Source: Prorocentrum cordatum (Eukaryota > Sar > Dinophyceae > Prorocentrales > Prorocentraceae). Taken from it: a stretch of 63,500 bases of DNA. How positions within the stretch are numbered: position 1 is the first letter of the stretch; every line of letters begins with the position of its first letter. Positions 51,650 through 61,952 of this stretch are shown piece after piece. The stretch covers positions 64,001 through 127,500 of the forward strand of contig CAUYUJ010016284.1 of the NCBI GenBank assembly GCA_963575745.1, read 5' to 3'. The notes under the pieces were generated by a model, which was not told where the DNA came from, made no database searches, and saw only the letters and a program-made list of their open reading frames with translations. The position numbers and the translations under genes were made by a program.

Positions 51650-52908
51650 GTGGTCGGCGTCGGGGGGCTCTGTTCCAGGGTGGCTGCCGCCCTGGCCCTG
51701 AGGCTCAGCCCTGAGGAACGCGCGTGTCCCAAGTCGTTGGCTAAAGTCCGTTCCGACCGAAGGGCGTGAACAATGGCCAGGAGGTACGTCACAGGTGACA
51801 GCTGGTGGCTAAACAGATCCGCTGGGTTTTGGCGTAGGTAATAGATCTGGTCCAACGCCGAGCATTGCCGCCAAAACTGGATGTCAGAAGGAGCTCCATC
51901 CATGCGATAACAGGGAAGATCGTCGCTCGGGGGGCGTTTCGCCTTGGTCTCGTCTTCGTGAAACTGCCCACCCCTCTCGTAGTTGTAGACCACGATGCAC
52001 CAGTTTGAGGGGTACCTGGTGGAAGGGCTGAGGCCCACCGCTTGAGCATCCTTGGGGTGGATGTGACCGCCCAGAGCGGGAGGCCACCAAACTGAAACGT
52101 CTGCGATCTTGTCTATTGTCGGGCCCGTGACTGACATGTACAGCCACCTGCTCTCTTTGTCACGTTCCAGGGGTCTGGATGCAACCTTGTACATTGAGGG
52201 TCACTCCAACAACAGAACTTCTTCACCGTCGGGTAGGTTCATGGCTTTCCGCAGCCAAAAAGTGTCGAGGTCCTCCATGTTCGTGTTGGCATCGATCCTG
52301 GTGACGTGAACTCCGAGAGCGCAGTTACCTCTTTTGGCGAGTTTTCGCGTGGAACCTCTGCCATCGTCTACCGTCTCGACCGAGGCTTGGCTTTCAACCC
52401 AGGCGATCCTCCTTAACGTTTGCCCTCGGTCCTGGCGGGAGTAAGGCCATTGTGAGGGGAGTCGAACGGCATTGATCAGCTCCCCGAGCGTTGCCTCGGG
52501 GTGGACCCTAGAGTGCGGGGAGTCCAACGGAACCGAGTAGAGACTGGCGACCTCTGAGGCTGCCTGCATGGCCAGCGACTCATCCAGGGCGGCTGGGCTT
52601 GTCGGGGAGAGAGCGTCGATCTCCGTTGCACTGTCCTCGGCCAACTGGACTGTTCGCTGCTGGCAGGGTGGGCTCCAGGCAGGAGGAGGGCGAGGCTGCG
52701 GGGGCTTAGGAGGAGGTAGCTCGGAGGTGCCTGCAGCCTGTCCAGGTGAGGGGGGTAGCCAGCTGGACGATTTCGCCCGCATCCTGTTCCCGTCGCCGTC
52801 CTCGGACGGCCTGAAGCCCTCTCCTGCGGCGCCCCGCCTGTCCATCATGTGCGTTCGAACCTTTTCCGGGTCCACCCTGGTACTTCTTTGGACAACCCGC
52901 GTTGACAA
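51640..52908 (-). pseudogene. Helicase gene, N-terminal part
   Basis: Two stretches in the same frame, separated by one TGA at 52201-52203. The first (from ATG 52908) is basic, then Pro-rich (PPPKPPQPRPPPAW), then globular with GELINAVRLPSQWPYSRQD and ALGVHVTRIDANTNMEDLDT. The second (52194 to about 51645) reads MYKVASRPLERDKESRWLYM, then PSNWCIVVYNYERGGQFHED and helices before the helicase domain. No known domain was recognised. The start at 52908 is the first ATG; a 22-bp tandem array begins immediately outside it. Confidence 0.5.
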
Positions 52909-53100
52909 TTACGGAAGACCTGGCAATTACAGGAAACCGCGTTGGCAATTACGGAAAATCGTGTCGGCAATTACGGAAACCCGTGTTGGCAAATATGGAA
53001 ACCCGCGTTGGCAATTATGGAAACCCGTGTTGGCAATTATGGAAACCCGTAATGGCAATTATGGAAACCCGTGTTCAGTTATGGAAACCCTTGCTGCCGT
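52905..53100. repeat. 22-bp tandem repeat GGCAATTACGGAAACCCGTGTT
   Basis: About nine degenerate copies, the last ones with TATGG for TACGG. Unit length and the GGCAA-n4-GG core resemble one arm of FB-2 (35923-36135), but no inverted partner was found in the window. Confidence 0.85.
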
Positions 53101-54309
53101 GACGCTGGAGCGTCCGCGAATCTTGTAATCATGAAGTAAATGTTGAAATGCTCATCGGCTGCTCAACAACCTTCAGGTGCAAACACCTGTGTTTTCAAAT
53201 GATTGGCCTTGGTCGAACGCTGCATGCCCAGCGCAACTACAACTCGCGCAACTTGCGCGCGCTCGCCTGAAAGGCTCCGCTACCCGTGAGAGGCTGCAGC
53301 TCGGGATGTCAAGTCTGGCTACATGAAAAACGAACACAAATGCTGGGAAGGATAATTGTGGGCAAAAGCGGGAGGCAAAAAGGATATAGTAAAGAGATTA
53401 AGCAAATGAGAAGGATCAGCAAGATCAGCATCCTTTCCTCACACATTTTTCGTTTTCTGGTATTCGGTGTTGACGTTGGAGGAACGGACGAAAGCTGGAG
53501 GCCCAAAGAAGACAAATGTGAGCGCCCGAATCTCCGAGTCGTCGACATCCTCCTCCTCCTCGTGCTCCTCGTCCCCCTCCTCCTCCTCCTCAACCTTCTC
53601 TTCCTCCTCTTTATCGAATTTGTTTTTTTGGTTCTGGTTCATCGGCATTGCCATTACCGCGCGCCACCGCTGCTACCACCACGCCAACACACAACCGCTG
53701 CCACATATATGTTATTCATCGGAGCCGGAATCTTGTTTGTAAATTTCGAAACCGAACCGGGACGTGGGTCCTTTCGTCTGGATTCCTCCCTTCTCTTTTC
53801 GACTCTCCTCGGCCGTTCGTCCGTAATGCTTTCTTCTTCTCCTTCTCTTCGCCCTCGTCGTCCCTCCTCCATCCTCCTCCCTCTCCTCCTCTTCCTTCCC
53901 TCTCCCCCTTTTGCTGGCTGCGAGTCTGGCGCCGCCTCCAACGCCAGAAAACTTAAAAAGAAACTGGACCAATTTTCCGGCAAGTTGGTGAAGAAACGGT
54001 TGCCCAACTTTTCGGGGGGGGGTTCTTAATTATCCAGTCGACGGTTTGGTTTCTCATCTCAGTGCGCTGATATTTTGTCTCGATACATGGTGCATCCGAT
54101 AAGCTTCCAATAGCTGCTGGAATCCACGCCTGTTGTGATGCGCGACTTTCTATATGCGAATGCCATGCGACCTGCTTCTCGCACGTTCCTAAGAAATTGA
54201 ACACCATGCTGATTGCAATCATGGGCGAGTGTCGGCATCACGGAATCGGTGCTGACATGATGTGCTCGGACTCGCTTTTTGTAAATTCCGCTGTTTTTCT
54301 CCACAACAA
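53101..54309. other. Spacer, no gene supported
   Basis: Plus frame 53286-54029 is open largely because of CTCCTC repeats (53550-53620, 53860-53920) that read as poly-Leu. Minus-strand frames at 53953-54304 show no motif. Nothing else recognised. Confidence 0.45.
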
Positions 54310-55206
54310 TTCGGTGGTGTTAGATCCTCGTTTTGAAGAGAGAGCGCCCGCGTCCACTCGTCCCGCTGTCCCATCCCTGCCTCCTCCCGTTGTCACTGCC
54401 CTCTTCATGTGCATTTCGGCACACCCACACACTTCACACGTTTCGTGGCCCCATAAGGAGCTCCACCGAAGGCCCCAGTGGCAGTGCCCACATGCATCCC
54501 CCGCGCCGATTTCGGCACATCCCATGCACGTTTCGTGGCTCCATAGGGAGCTCCACCGAAGGCCCTAGCGGCAGTGCGTGCCCACATGCCCCCCCGCGCC
54601 CATGTCGGCACATCCCTCATACGATTCGTGGCCCTATAGGGAGCCCCACCAAAGGTTCCACTGACAGTGCTCATAGCATCCGCCGCACCCATTTCGGCAC
54701 GCCCCTCATACGCTTCGTGGCCGCACATGGAACTCTACCGACGGCGCCATTGGAAATGCTCACGTGCGTCCTCCGCGCCTATTTCGGCACACCACTCATA
54801 CGTTCGTGGCCGCATAGGAAACTCCACCGAATGCCCTAGTGGCAGTGCCCACATGCGTCCTCGCACGTCTGTTGGCACACCTCTTACACGTTTCCTGGAC
54901 TCAGTAGGGAGCCCCGCCGAGGGCCCCAATGGCAATGCTCACGTGCGTTTCCCGCGCCCATGTCCGCACACCCCTCACACGTGTCGTGGCCCCACAGTGG
55001 CAGTGATCACATGCGTCACCAGGTCCGATATCGGCACACCCCTCACACGTCTCCTAGCCTCATAGGGAGCCCCACCGAAGGCCCCAGCGGCAGGGTTCAC
55101 GTCGCCGCGCCCTACTCGGCACACTCCTCACGCGTTCTGTGTCCCCATAGGAAGCTCCACCGAAGACGATACTAACAATAGCGTTAGTCACAACTGCATA
55201 TGTCTA
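54310..55206 (+). mobile_element. Satellite-bearing element A (90-bp repeats), short copy
   Basis: The left end, CGGTGGTGTTAGATCCTCG then TTTTGAAGAGA, matches 29603-29630. About eight degenerate 90-bp units follow (54412-55165), with TTCGTGGCCCCATAAGGAG and CTCCACCGAAGGCCCCAG. The right end, TCACAACTGCATATGTCTAGG, matches 31575-31600. It lacks the 500-bp unique part seen in the long copy. Same orientation as that copy. More diverged units suggest an older copy. Confidence 0.65.
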
Positions 55207-55530
55207 GGTTGATCGCAGTCTTTTTCGCTTGCTATCTCTATGTATGTATGTATGCATGCATGCATGTATGTATGTATGCATGTCTGTCTGTCTGTCAATC
55301 TGTCTGTCTGTATGTATGTATGTATGTATGTATGCATGAAAGTATGCATGCATGCATGCATGTATGCATTTATACATTTATAGTATACGCCACCGTGACT
55401 GTGCCTTGCAGCCTTACGGCACTTAGAGGTAGAGGAGCTGAAAGGTTCATGAAGGCCCGGGCTCTCAATTTCCCAGCTGCTGCCGGGAGCTCCTGGGAAC
55501 TCCCGGGAACTCCTGGGAGCTCCTGGTGAT
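55207..55530. repeat. ATGTATGC/CTGT microsatellite and GGGAGCTCC palindromes
   Basis: A TATG/TGTC/TGCA tetranucleotide tract lies at 55238-55378. At 55485-55525 overlapping palindromes (GGGAGCTCC, GGGAACTCCCGGG) alternate just before element X3. Confidence 0.8.
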
Positions 55531-56243
55531 CCCACCAGCCCTCTGGGCGTAGGTGGTCTAGGGAGGTTCCTCTTCGAACCCCCTTCTTTCCATTTGGGGA
55601 GGGGTTTGTCACTGCTGCCTCCCTGGACCTGGACGGGGGCGGTCGCGAGGTGTTAGAGGATACTTTTTCGCCCAAGGCGGCTCCAAGAGGGCCTCCAGGA
55701 CCCCAAGATGACCTTCAAGATGGCCCAAGATAGCCCACGATGCCTCATGATGGTTTCGAAGATGCTCCAAGAAGTCCCTAAACCGGCCCAAGACGACTCC
55801 AAGTGGCCAAATAGCCCCCCAGCGAGGCCCCGAAGAGGCCAATTGCTTTCCAAAGCTCAAGGGAATCGATGTTTTTTGCTTTCTCGCCCGCTCTCTTCTG
55901 GTAGCCTGGTTCCATGATGGACCAAGAGCCCCAACAGAGGCCCAAGAGAGCGCCAAGAGCGTCTACGACTGCCCAAGAGCACACCAAAAAAAATCCAAAA
56001 GGCGATTTTTTGGGCTCCCGAAGGGGGGGCCGTAATTAAGGACCTCCCAAGGTGGCTCCACGAGCGCTCTCGGACGGCCCCAAGAGGCGCCCAAAGAGGC
56101 ACCCAAGACGTTCCAAGAGGCCCCCAGGACCGCCAAGAGGCCCCCAAGACGTTCCAAGAGGCCTTCAAGAAGCTTTCACGAGACATCCGAAAAGACTCTG
56201 AGAGTCAACTCGCCTGGGCATCGTTTCTGGACAGGCTGGTGGG
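55531..56243 (+). mobile_element. CCCACCAGCC element X3 (713 bp)
   Basis: Starts CCCACCAGCCCTCTGGGCGT and ends GCCTGGGCATCGTTTCTGG, ACAGGCTGGTGGG. The head (GGTGGTCTAG, TTCCTCTTC, GGGGAGGGGTTT, GACCTGGAC) and tail match X2. The interior 55670-56200 is made of CCAAGAGGCC / CCAAGATGGCCC quasi-repeats. Immediate outer bases on both sides are GAT. Non-coding. Confidence 0.65.
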
Positions 56244-57600
56244 GATACTTTTGGTCCGCGGGCGCGCGAGACGAGTCGAACGCCGAGCTTGCTACGGCGG
56301 GCCGCGCCGTTTGCGAAACGAAAAGCAATAAATGGTGGGGATTTTTCCGTCGCGGCCAAAGGCAAGTGCGTCCGCAGCGGGTCGAGTCGGCTCGGGCTAC
56401 GAGCGAACCGAAGCGCCGGCGCGCGCAGAAAAACAGGACCTGCCGCCGGGGGAAGCAACTGCGCTGGGGCCGTGCTGCAACCGCCGAGGCTGGGAACCAG
56501 CGCCGACGGTGGGGGCTGCAAGCTGCTGGGGCTGCCAAGGAGCTGCAAACGTGCAAGTACCGTGGGAGCTGAATCAACAAGTAGGTGAATTTGGACCTTG
56601 TCGCCACAGGGCGCCAGAGGCCAGGGCGCCACAAACTTGGCGAAGCGCGGGGCCAAGTGAAAGCCCAGCGAGTGACGGCGGACCGACGAGGGAAGCGCAA
56701 GCCCGCTCAAGGCTGAACCACTCCTGATGGAACCGGCAGCACTGACAGACGCGGCCAGCTGTGGCAGTGACTGAGGACCAGATGCCAGGGAAGTGCAAAC
56801 ACTCACGCTGGAACTGGACGTGACGCAAGACCCCAGAGCGCCAGGGGGCCGCGGCCGACCCCGCGGAATCAAGACGGGGCCAAGCGCGAGGGGCAGAGCG
56901 GGGCCGCGAGCGCGGAGGGCGCCGGAGACCGGAGCCCAGGCGCACGAGGCAAGGGGCGTGAGCCAAGGACGTCACGCAGAGGGGCCAGTGCCATGGAGAC
57001 CGAGCCAGGCCGTGGCCTGTTCCGAGCAAAGGCCAGGGTGAAAACAACTACAGCAACGGTCAGGGCCGCAAGGCACGTCGCGTCGCGCCCCAGCGGGGCC
57101 AGCGTACCCAGCGCCTGGGGGCCGGGCCCCCAAGGGCGAGGAGGCCGCGCCAGGTGCCGCGAAGGGGCCGACGCCGGGCGGCGCTGGGCCAGCAGTGGGG
57201 GGCTGTAAACCACTGCAGCCAGGTGCGGTGAAGGCCAGGGTGAGCACTGCTACAGCAGATGGGCATGCCGTGCATCGGCACTCTGCGCCTCGCCCCAGCC
57301 AGGGCATCGTGCCAAGTAAGACGGCGCCAGGGGCCTGATCCACAAGAGCGGGGGGCTGGCCAAGCGCTGTGGGTGACCGGAACTGGTCGTGAGCGGCTGG
57401 AGAGAGGGGCGCGCATGGGCGACTGCAGCAGACGGCAGCACGTCTCCGCTGTGACTACAGCAGACGGCAGCACGTCCCCACGGCGTCTCTTGCGCTGGGA
57501 GCACTGCCAGGGGTGACTAACGGTCACACTGTCTGTGAAAAAGGGAAGATGGGGGGCAGGGGGGGGAGGGCCTGAACGTGTAGCCAGGGGCTGGGGCATA
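56244..57600 (-). other. GC-rich region 3' of LINE-2
   Basis: Strongly GC-rich without a conserved frame. Short phrases repeat (GCGCCAGGGG, GGCCAGGGTGA, ACTACAGCA(A/G)AC). It lies downstream of the minus-strand LINE and ends next to X3, in the same relation as 45275-46499 to X2. No poly(A) here. Confidence 0.4.
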
Positions 57601-57639
57601 ACTGACATGACTAACTGTCACCCTTACTGGGGCGTCGGC

Positions 57640-59310
57640 TTCGAACGTGCGGCTCCAGCTGTAGGAAGATTACCACCACCTGGGTCTCTTGTCGTCAAGG
57701 TCGGCGTTGTCGCTGTTATTCCTGCCACGCTTGCCTCCCTCGTGCCAGTCGTGGTCTTGCCGGGGTTGCCCTCCGCTGTGCCTGGGCCGCTCTTCCTGCG
57801 GTCCCCGTGGTTGCTGGTGGGAGCTGGAGATCCAGCCCTTGAATTGGTGGGGGCCCTTGCCAATGGTGTTCCCGATGTGCCTCTCGCGGATGACATCCCA
57901 ATCGATGTTGAGCTCCGGCCTCCGATCCATCTCGTGGGCATCATAGCCAGCCCTACGCCGGGCGTCGGCGAAGTCTTTTCAAGTCTGCAAGTCGTTCAGG
58001 CGGGGGCTGCTTCTGGGCCTCCCATTGGCGCGAGGGAACTTTTGCGTGTGACCGTGCCGGAGACGCAGGCGTGGCCGCCAGCTGCTGCAGGTGGCCCAGC
58101 ACGGGAAGGGCGCGCTGGTCATGAAAGCGCGCGGCGAGGGGCGGATGCGCCCCGCGGGAGGCAAGGTCCATCGCCCGCGCGAATCACTTCGCCACCGCCT
58201 TCCTCCAGACATCCTCCTCCCGCGCGGCAGGGCCGATGACGAACCCAGGGTGCTCGGCCTTGCCCAGGATGGACATGCCCGTCCACGCAGGCAAGTACTC
58301 CAGGAGCCAGGCGCGCAGCTCGCGCGCGGCAGTCTCCGAGAACTCGGCGCCCAGCGGAATCAGGGCGCACCTGCGCGCGCCGCCTCGAACGCCCTCCAAA
58401 GGCCGAGGGGGGCCTGCGGGGCTGGAGCGCGTGGCCCGCGTCAGCAGCGCACGGCCCCAGAGCAGAGAGGGGGCCCCTGTCCGTGTCGCGCATCGCGTGG
58501 TGGATGAAGGGATTCATCGCGATGGCCCGCGTGCTGCCCGACGACGGGCAGCCTCGGGCGATCCCGCAGGTGATGCGCGCGAGTTGCGCCATCGCCCCAG
58601 CCACCTGCGCGAAGGCGGTGGGGGGCCAGTAGAAGGAGAGCAGGCAAGGGGCCTCCCTCGAAGCCCGAGATGACCGGCATGCTCGCCATCCACTCCGCCG
58701 TGAGCGGCGGGGAAGCAACGCCGAGGTCGACGGGCTCCAGCAGCGGCTTTGCGAGCGTGCTCGCCTGGAAGCCCGCCGCCCTGGCCGTCGTGTCCAACGG
58801 CGTCAGGTCGTCCAAGAAAATGCGGCCCTTGAGGGAACCGCTCTGAGGGGCAGGTGATGCGTTTCCACCGCGGCCTCGATGCTGGCACAGGTGGCGGCAG
58901 CCACCGGCTTGCAATCGGAAGTCCTCAGCGCGATCGCACGCGTGGCGCTAGGCGCGCGGGGGGCGCCGTCGACGACGTCCCCCCCCCAAGAACCCTTGGC
59001 GAGGAAGGCCAGCAAATGATTGTTCCGAACAACGGGGGGCGCCCTGCCCATCGCGATCTCCGGGGCGACGCCCTCGAATGCGCCGACGGCGGCGGGGCGG
59101 CGCCGCCGGGCGAAGTGCGGCAGGCCGTCAGGCCCAGGAGCCGACTCCTTCGCCATCGATGCAGCACGAGTGAGCGCAAACCTGTCTGGCAGCAAGATCC
59201 CCTCCACTGGTACCTCGTGCGCGTGAGTTTCCGCGTGCTTCGTTGAGAGCCGCTGCCAGTCCGCGACCTGGGGCTTGACCTGGAAGATCGGCGCCCAGTG
59301 GTCACGCAAC
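57640..59310 (-). pseudogene. LINE-2 reverse transcriptase
   Basis: RT segments follow on the minus strand in several frames: KESAPGPDGLPHFA (about 59135), LLAFLAKGSWGG (59010), SATRAIALRTSDCKPVAAAT (58920), LKGRIFLDDLTPLD (58830), ITCGIARGCPSSGS (58555), a damaged ADD box near 58450, then ALIPLGAEFSE, LGKAEHPGFVIGPAAREEDVW and PLAARFHDQRALPVLGHLQQ. The tail (57960-57665) reads RRAGYDAHEMDRRPELNIDW and ends with an Arg/Gly/Asp-rich piece (HEGGKRGRNNSDN, DDKRPRWW) similar to the end of the helicase locus. Many indels; inactive. Confidence 0.75.
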
Positions 59311-59316
59311 GCTTAA

Positions 59317-60560
59317 TCATGTCAGTGTGTTCGGTGAGCACCTTGTACCCGTCGTCGTCAGGGACCGTGATGATGTATGTGCAGCTTGAGAGCGCTGCCG
59401 AACGGAGCCCACACCGCAGTGCGCTTGTTGAGCTTCCTCCGCAGCGCGTTGATCATCCTGAAGGAGGTCGCGTCGTGAGACTTGCCCCCCCCCCAGCGGC
59501 GCGGACGTCCGTCCCGTCCGAACCTCGACGTGCATCTGCTGCTCCTCGGCGAAGCTGCGGGCGAAGGTGGTGGGATGGATGAGGTTGACCTGGGTGGCCG
59601 CGACTTCGATGAACAGCTTCGCAGGCTCGCACGTCTGGAGAAGACGGCGTCCGAACTCCACATCACGCCAGACTTCTCGCGAGATCGACCGAATCATCAA
59701 CAGCTTGTTCTCTCCCTGAGGTTGTCTCAGCCGCAAATCGCGAACGTGACGAGCGGCACCCTTCATGAGCTGCTTGTGGTGGCGACGCTTGCCGAACGCC
59801 GAGAGGAGTTTCCGGTCGACCAGGTCACGCAAGCGCTGGCGCTGCAAACTGAACTCGGGGTCCTTGAAGAGGTGCAGCGGGATGCGCTGCTGGTCGGGGG
59901 GCTCAGGGCGACGAGGAGCGACCGAGATGACAACGGGCACGTGATCGCTGAGCCCCCTCTCGTGCAACACTTCGGGCATGTCCGCGGTGACCGCGTTGAT
60001 GTGGTGCTGCAGCGCCTGCCAACTCGGGGTCGAGATGAAGACCCTGCCGATCTGCGTCAGCTTGGGCTGCCACTGGTTGAACACGTAGTGTGTGGGGAGC
60101 TCATTGTCGATCTCCACCATACGCGAGAAAATACCACGCCAGAGTCGCTCATGTGGTCGAGCGACCGTGTCACTAGGGCTCCTCATTCTGTCGGGTACAT
60201 TGGCAGTCGCTTGTAGAGGTTGAAATCTCCAAGGAGCAGCACGGTAACGCGGTCAGGGTACATCTCGGCCATCGTCAAGTCCAAGTGGAACCTGGCATGG
60301 AATGCCTCCCTGTCCTCATTCTCGAAACCAAAACACCGACAGCGAGGCCTTCGCGAGGGCCCACTCCTCCTTGGCACGCTGGGGCGCGGGTGCGGCCACC
60401 ATTTGCAACAGGTGTGCCCGAGATCCGCAATCGCTGCATGCGGCCAGGCACTATGACGTCATGCACGAAACGGGCTCGCTTGTCCACCTCACTGTCGCAA
60501 GGCACGATCATGGCGACTCCACCTGAATCAATCCGCGGGATACACCCGCAAATTCGGCAA
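59317..60560 (-). pseudogene. LINE-2 endonuclease and linker
   Basis: Endonuclease-like segments in order: IDSGGVAMIVPC and IVPGRMQRLRI (60530-60430), VLLLGDFNLYKR (about 60242-60207), ELPTHYVFNQW and IGRVFISTPSWQ (60095-60030), GLSDHVPVVISV (about 59956-59921). The order fits the APE endonuclease of a non-LTR element. The linker to RT (59900-59320) is basic and helical. Frame changes near 60400 and 60185. Confidence 0.7.
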
Positions 60561-61310
60561 GACACGTGCAATTTCGTCGCCGCAAGCAATCCGCCAGCAC
60601 CCCATTGGAAAACGATGGACACGATCGCGTCGACGGAGGAGGAAGATGAGAAGGATAGGGAGAAGGGACAGAAAATGGATAGCCTGGGGCGCGCAACCGG
60701 GTCGGGAGCGGGCTGGCTAAGGAGAACATGTAGGGCGCCGCCTAGTAGGGGCGACACCAGGTGCACGCCGGAGACGAGCACCGTGCGCGTGGGGTGGGGT
60801 GCACGGCGCCCTAGCCGCAAAACGACACAGGCCCCTACCGTCCACCACTGCCACTAACTACCCCAGGCAGGGAGACAGAGAGAGAGAGAGGAAGCACGAA
60901 CAACAAACTGTAGCGGACAGGGGCGAACACAACTAGAGAAGCTGCGCCCACATTTCTATCAGCCCTGCGGTGTCAGCAGTGAGGTCAGGAGCGGAACGAA
61001 GGGAGGCGAGACAGCTCGTGTGTGTTCGTGCATGCGAGTGCCTTCAGCCTTGGGCCCAGACTGCGCGAGGAAGCCCCCCACGACGAACGAAGTGACAGGA
61101 ACTAATGCAGGACATATGATCAAGACACCGGGGCTGGCTTCCCAGAAAGTTCCTGAAGCAAGCATGGGCCAATTTTTTTGGCAACGCCGCATCGACGAAC
61201 GTGCTCAAGAAACGGGGCCATCTCTTCTTAAATTTTGTCAAGGAGCCGGCCCAGCTGCTCGGGAGGGTGTTTGTTCATCAGATGTTCGACCGTATCCGCA
61301 GCCAACAAGC
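60561..61310. other. Spacer upstream of LINE-2
   Basis: Contains GA-rich sequence at 60640-60690 and (GA)n at 60870-60892. May hold the 5' part of LINE-2; no motif seen. Confidence 0.4.
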
Positions 61311-61952
61311 TCAACGAGTCATCCCAGACACGTCAAGCACCCAGAACGGAGCTAACAGCACCGCCAAGACACATCCTGCAATGACATAGTCTGCAGTCGT
61401 GTGCCTGGACAACGAAAAGGTGTGGTTGACAACAGGACGAGAAGCCGAAACCAAACGTCGCGGCTGACTCGTGAAGTGAAGCGCTTGAATTGGCGGCCCT
61501 AGCCTGTCATGCAAGTCCCTAGCGTAACGCTCCGAGCACGCGTCCAGGCGCCCAGGAGAGATTCGACTCGCTTGAAAAACAAACGAATGCAAAGGGAGAA
61601 ACCGAACTAATGAGATGAGGGAAGAAGCGCGCCCGCCGCCGTCCTCCCTCGTAGGGTCCACTCGGGCCCAAGGCTCGCTCCCGAGTCGATGGCCGAGTCG
61701 CACCTGAAGATGTACTGGTCGAACTATTGCTGCTGACATTGGTCGTGTTGCGGTGTTGATCAGTTCCATGGTTCCACCAAGTAGGGGGTGGTAGTTGTGG
61801 GCCGTCGAAATGCTGCTGGGAATTGCGGAGTCCAAGCTGGGTGCAAGATATACCGCCTTGAGGCACAACGTCAATATGTGATCTGGGTGGGAGGGGGTCT
61901 GAAAAACAACAAACCGAACTCTCAAATCATTTATCGTAAATCCGTGTCTCAA
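61311..61952 (-). CDS. Doubtful ORF, 213 residues, possible C-terminal membrane segment
   Basis: Open on the minus strand without simple repeats. No known family. The only visible feature is a hydrophobic stretch near the C-terminus (YVIAGCVLAVLLAPFWVL), long enough for one membrane helix. Composition and absence of supporting neighbours leave it doubtful; it could be a chance frame. Confidence 0.2.
   Translation of the reverse strand: MRHGFTINDLRVRFVVFQTPSHPDHILTLCLKAVYLAPSLDSAIPSSISTAHNYHPLLGGTMELINTATRPMSAAIVRPVHLQVRLGHRLGSEPWARVDPTREDGGGRASSLISLVRFLPLHSFVFQASRISPGRLDACSERYARDLHDRLGPPIQALHFTSQPRRLVSASRPVVNHTFSLSRHTTADYVIAGCVLAVLLAPFWVLDVSGMTR

Noticed and set aside
53286-54029. Membrane protein with a long Leu segment
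   Set aside because: The hydrophobic stretch is CTCCTC microsatellite; no other support.
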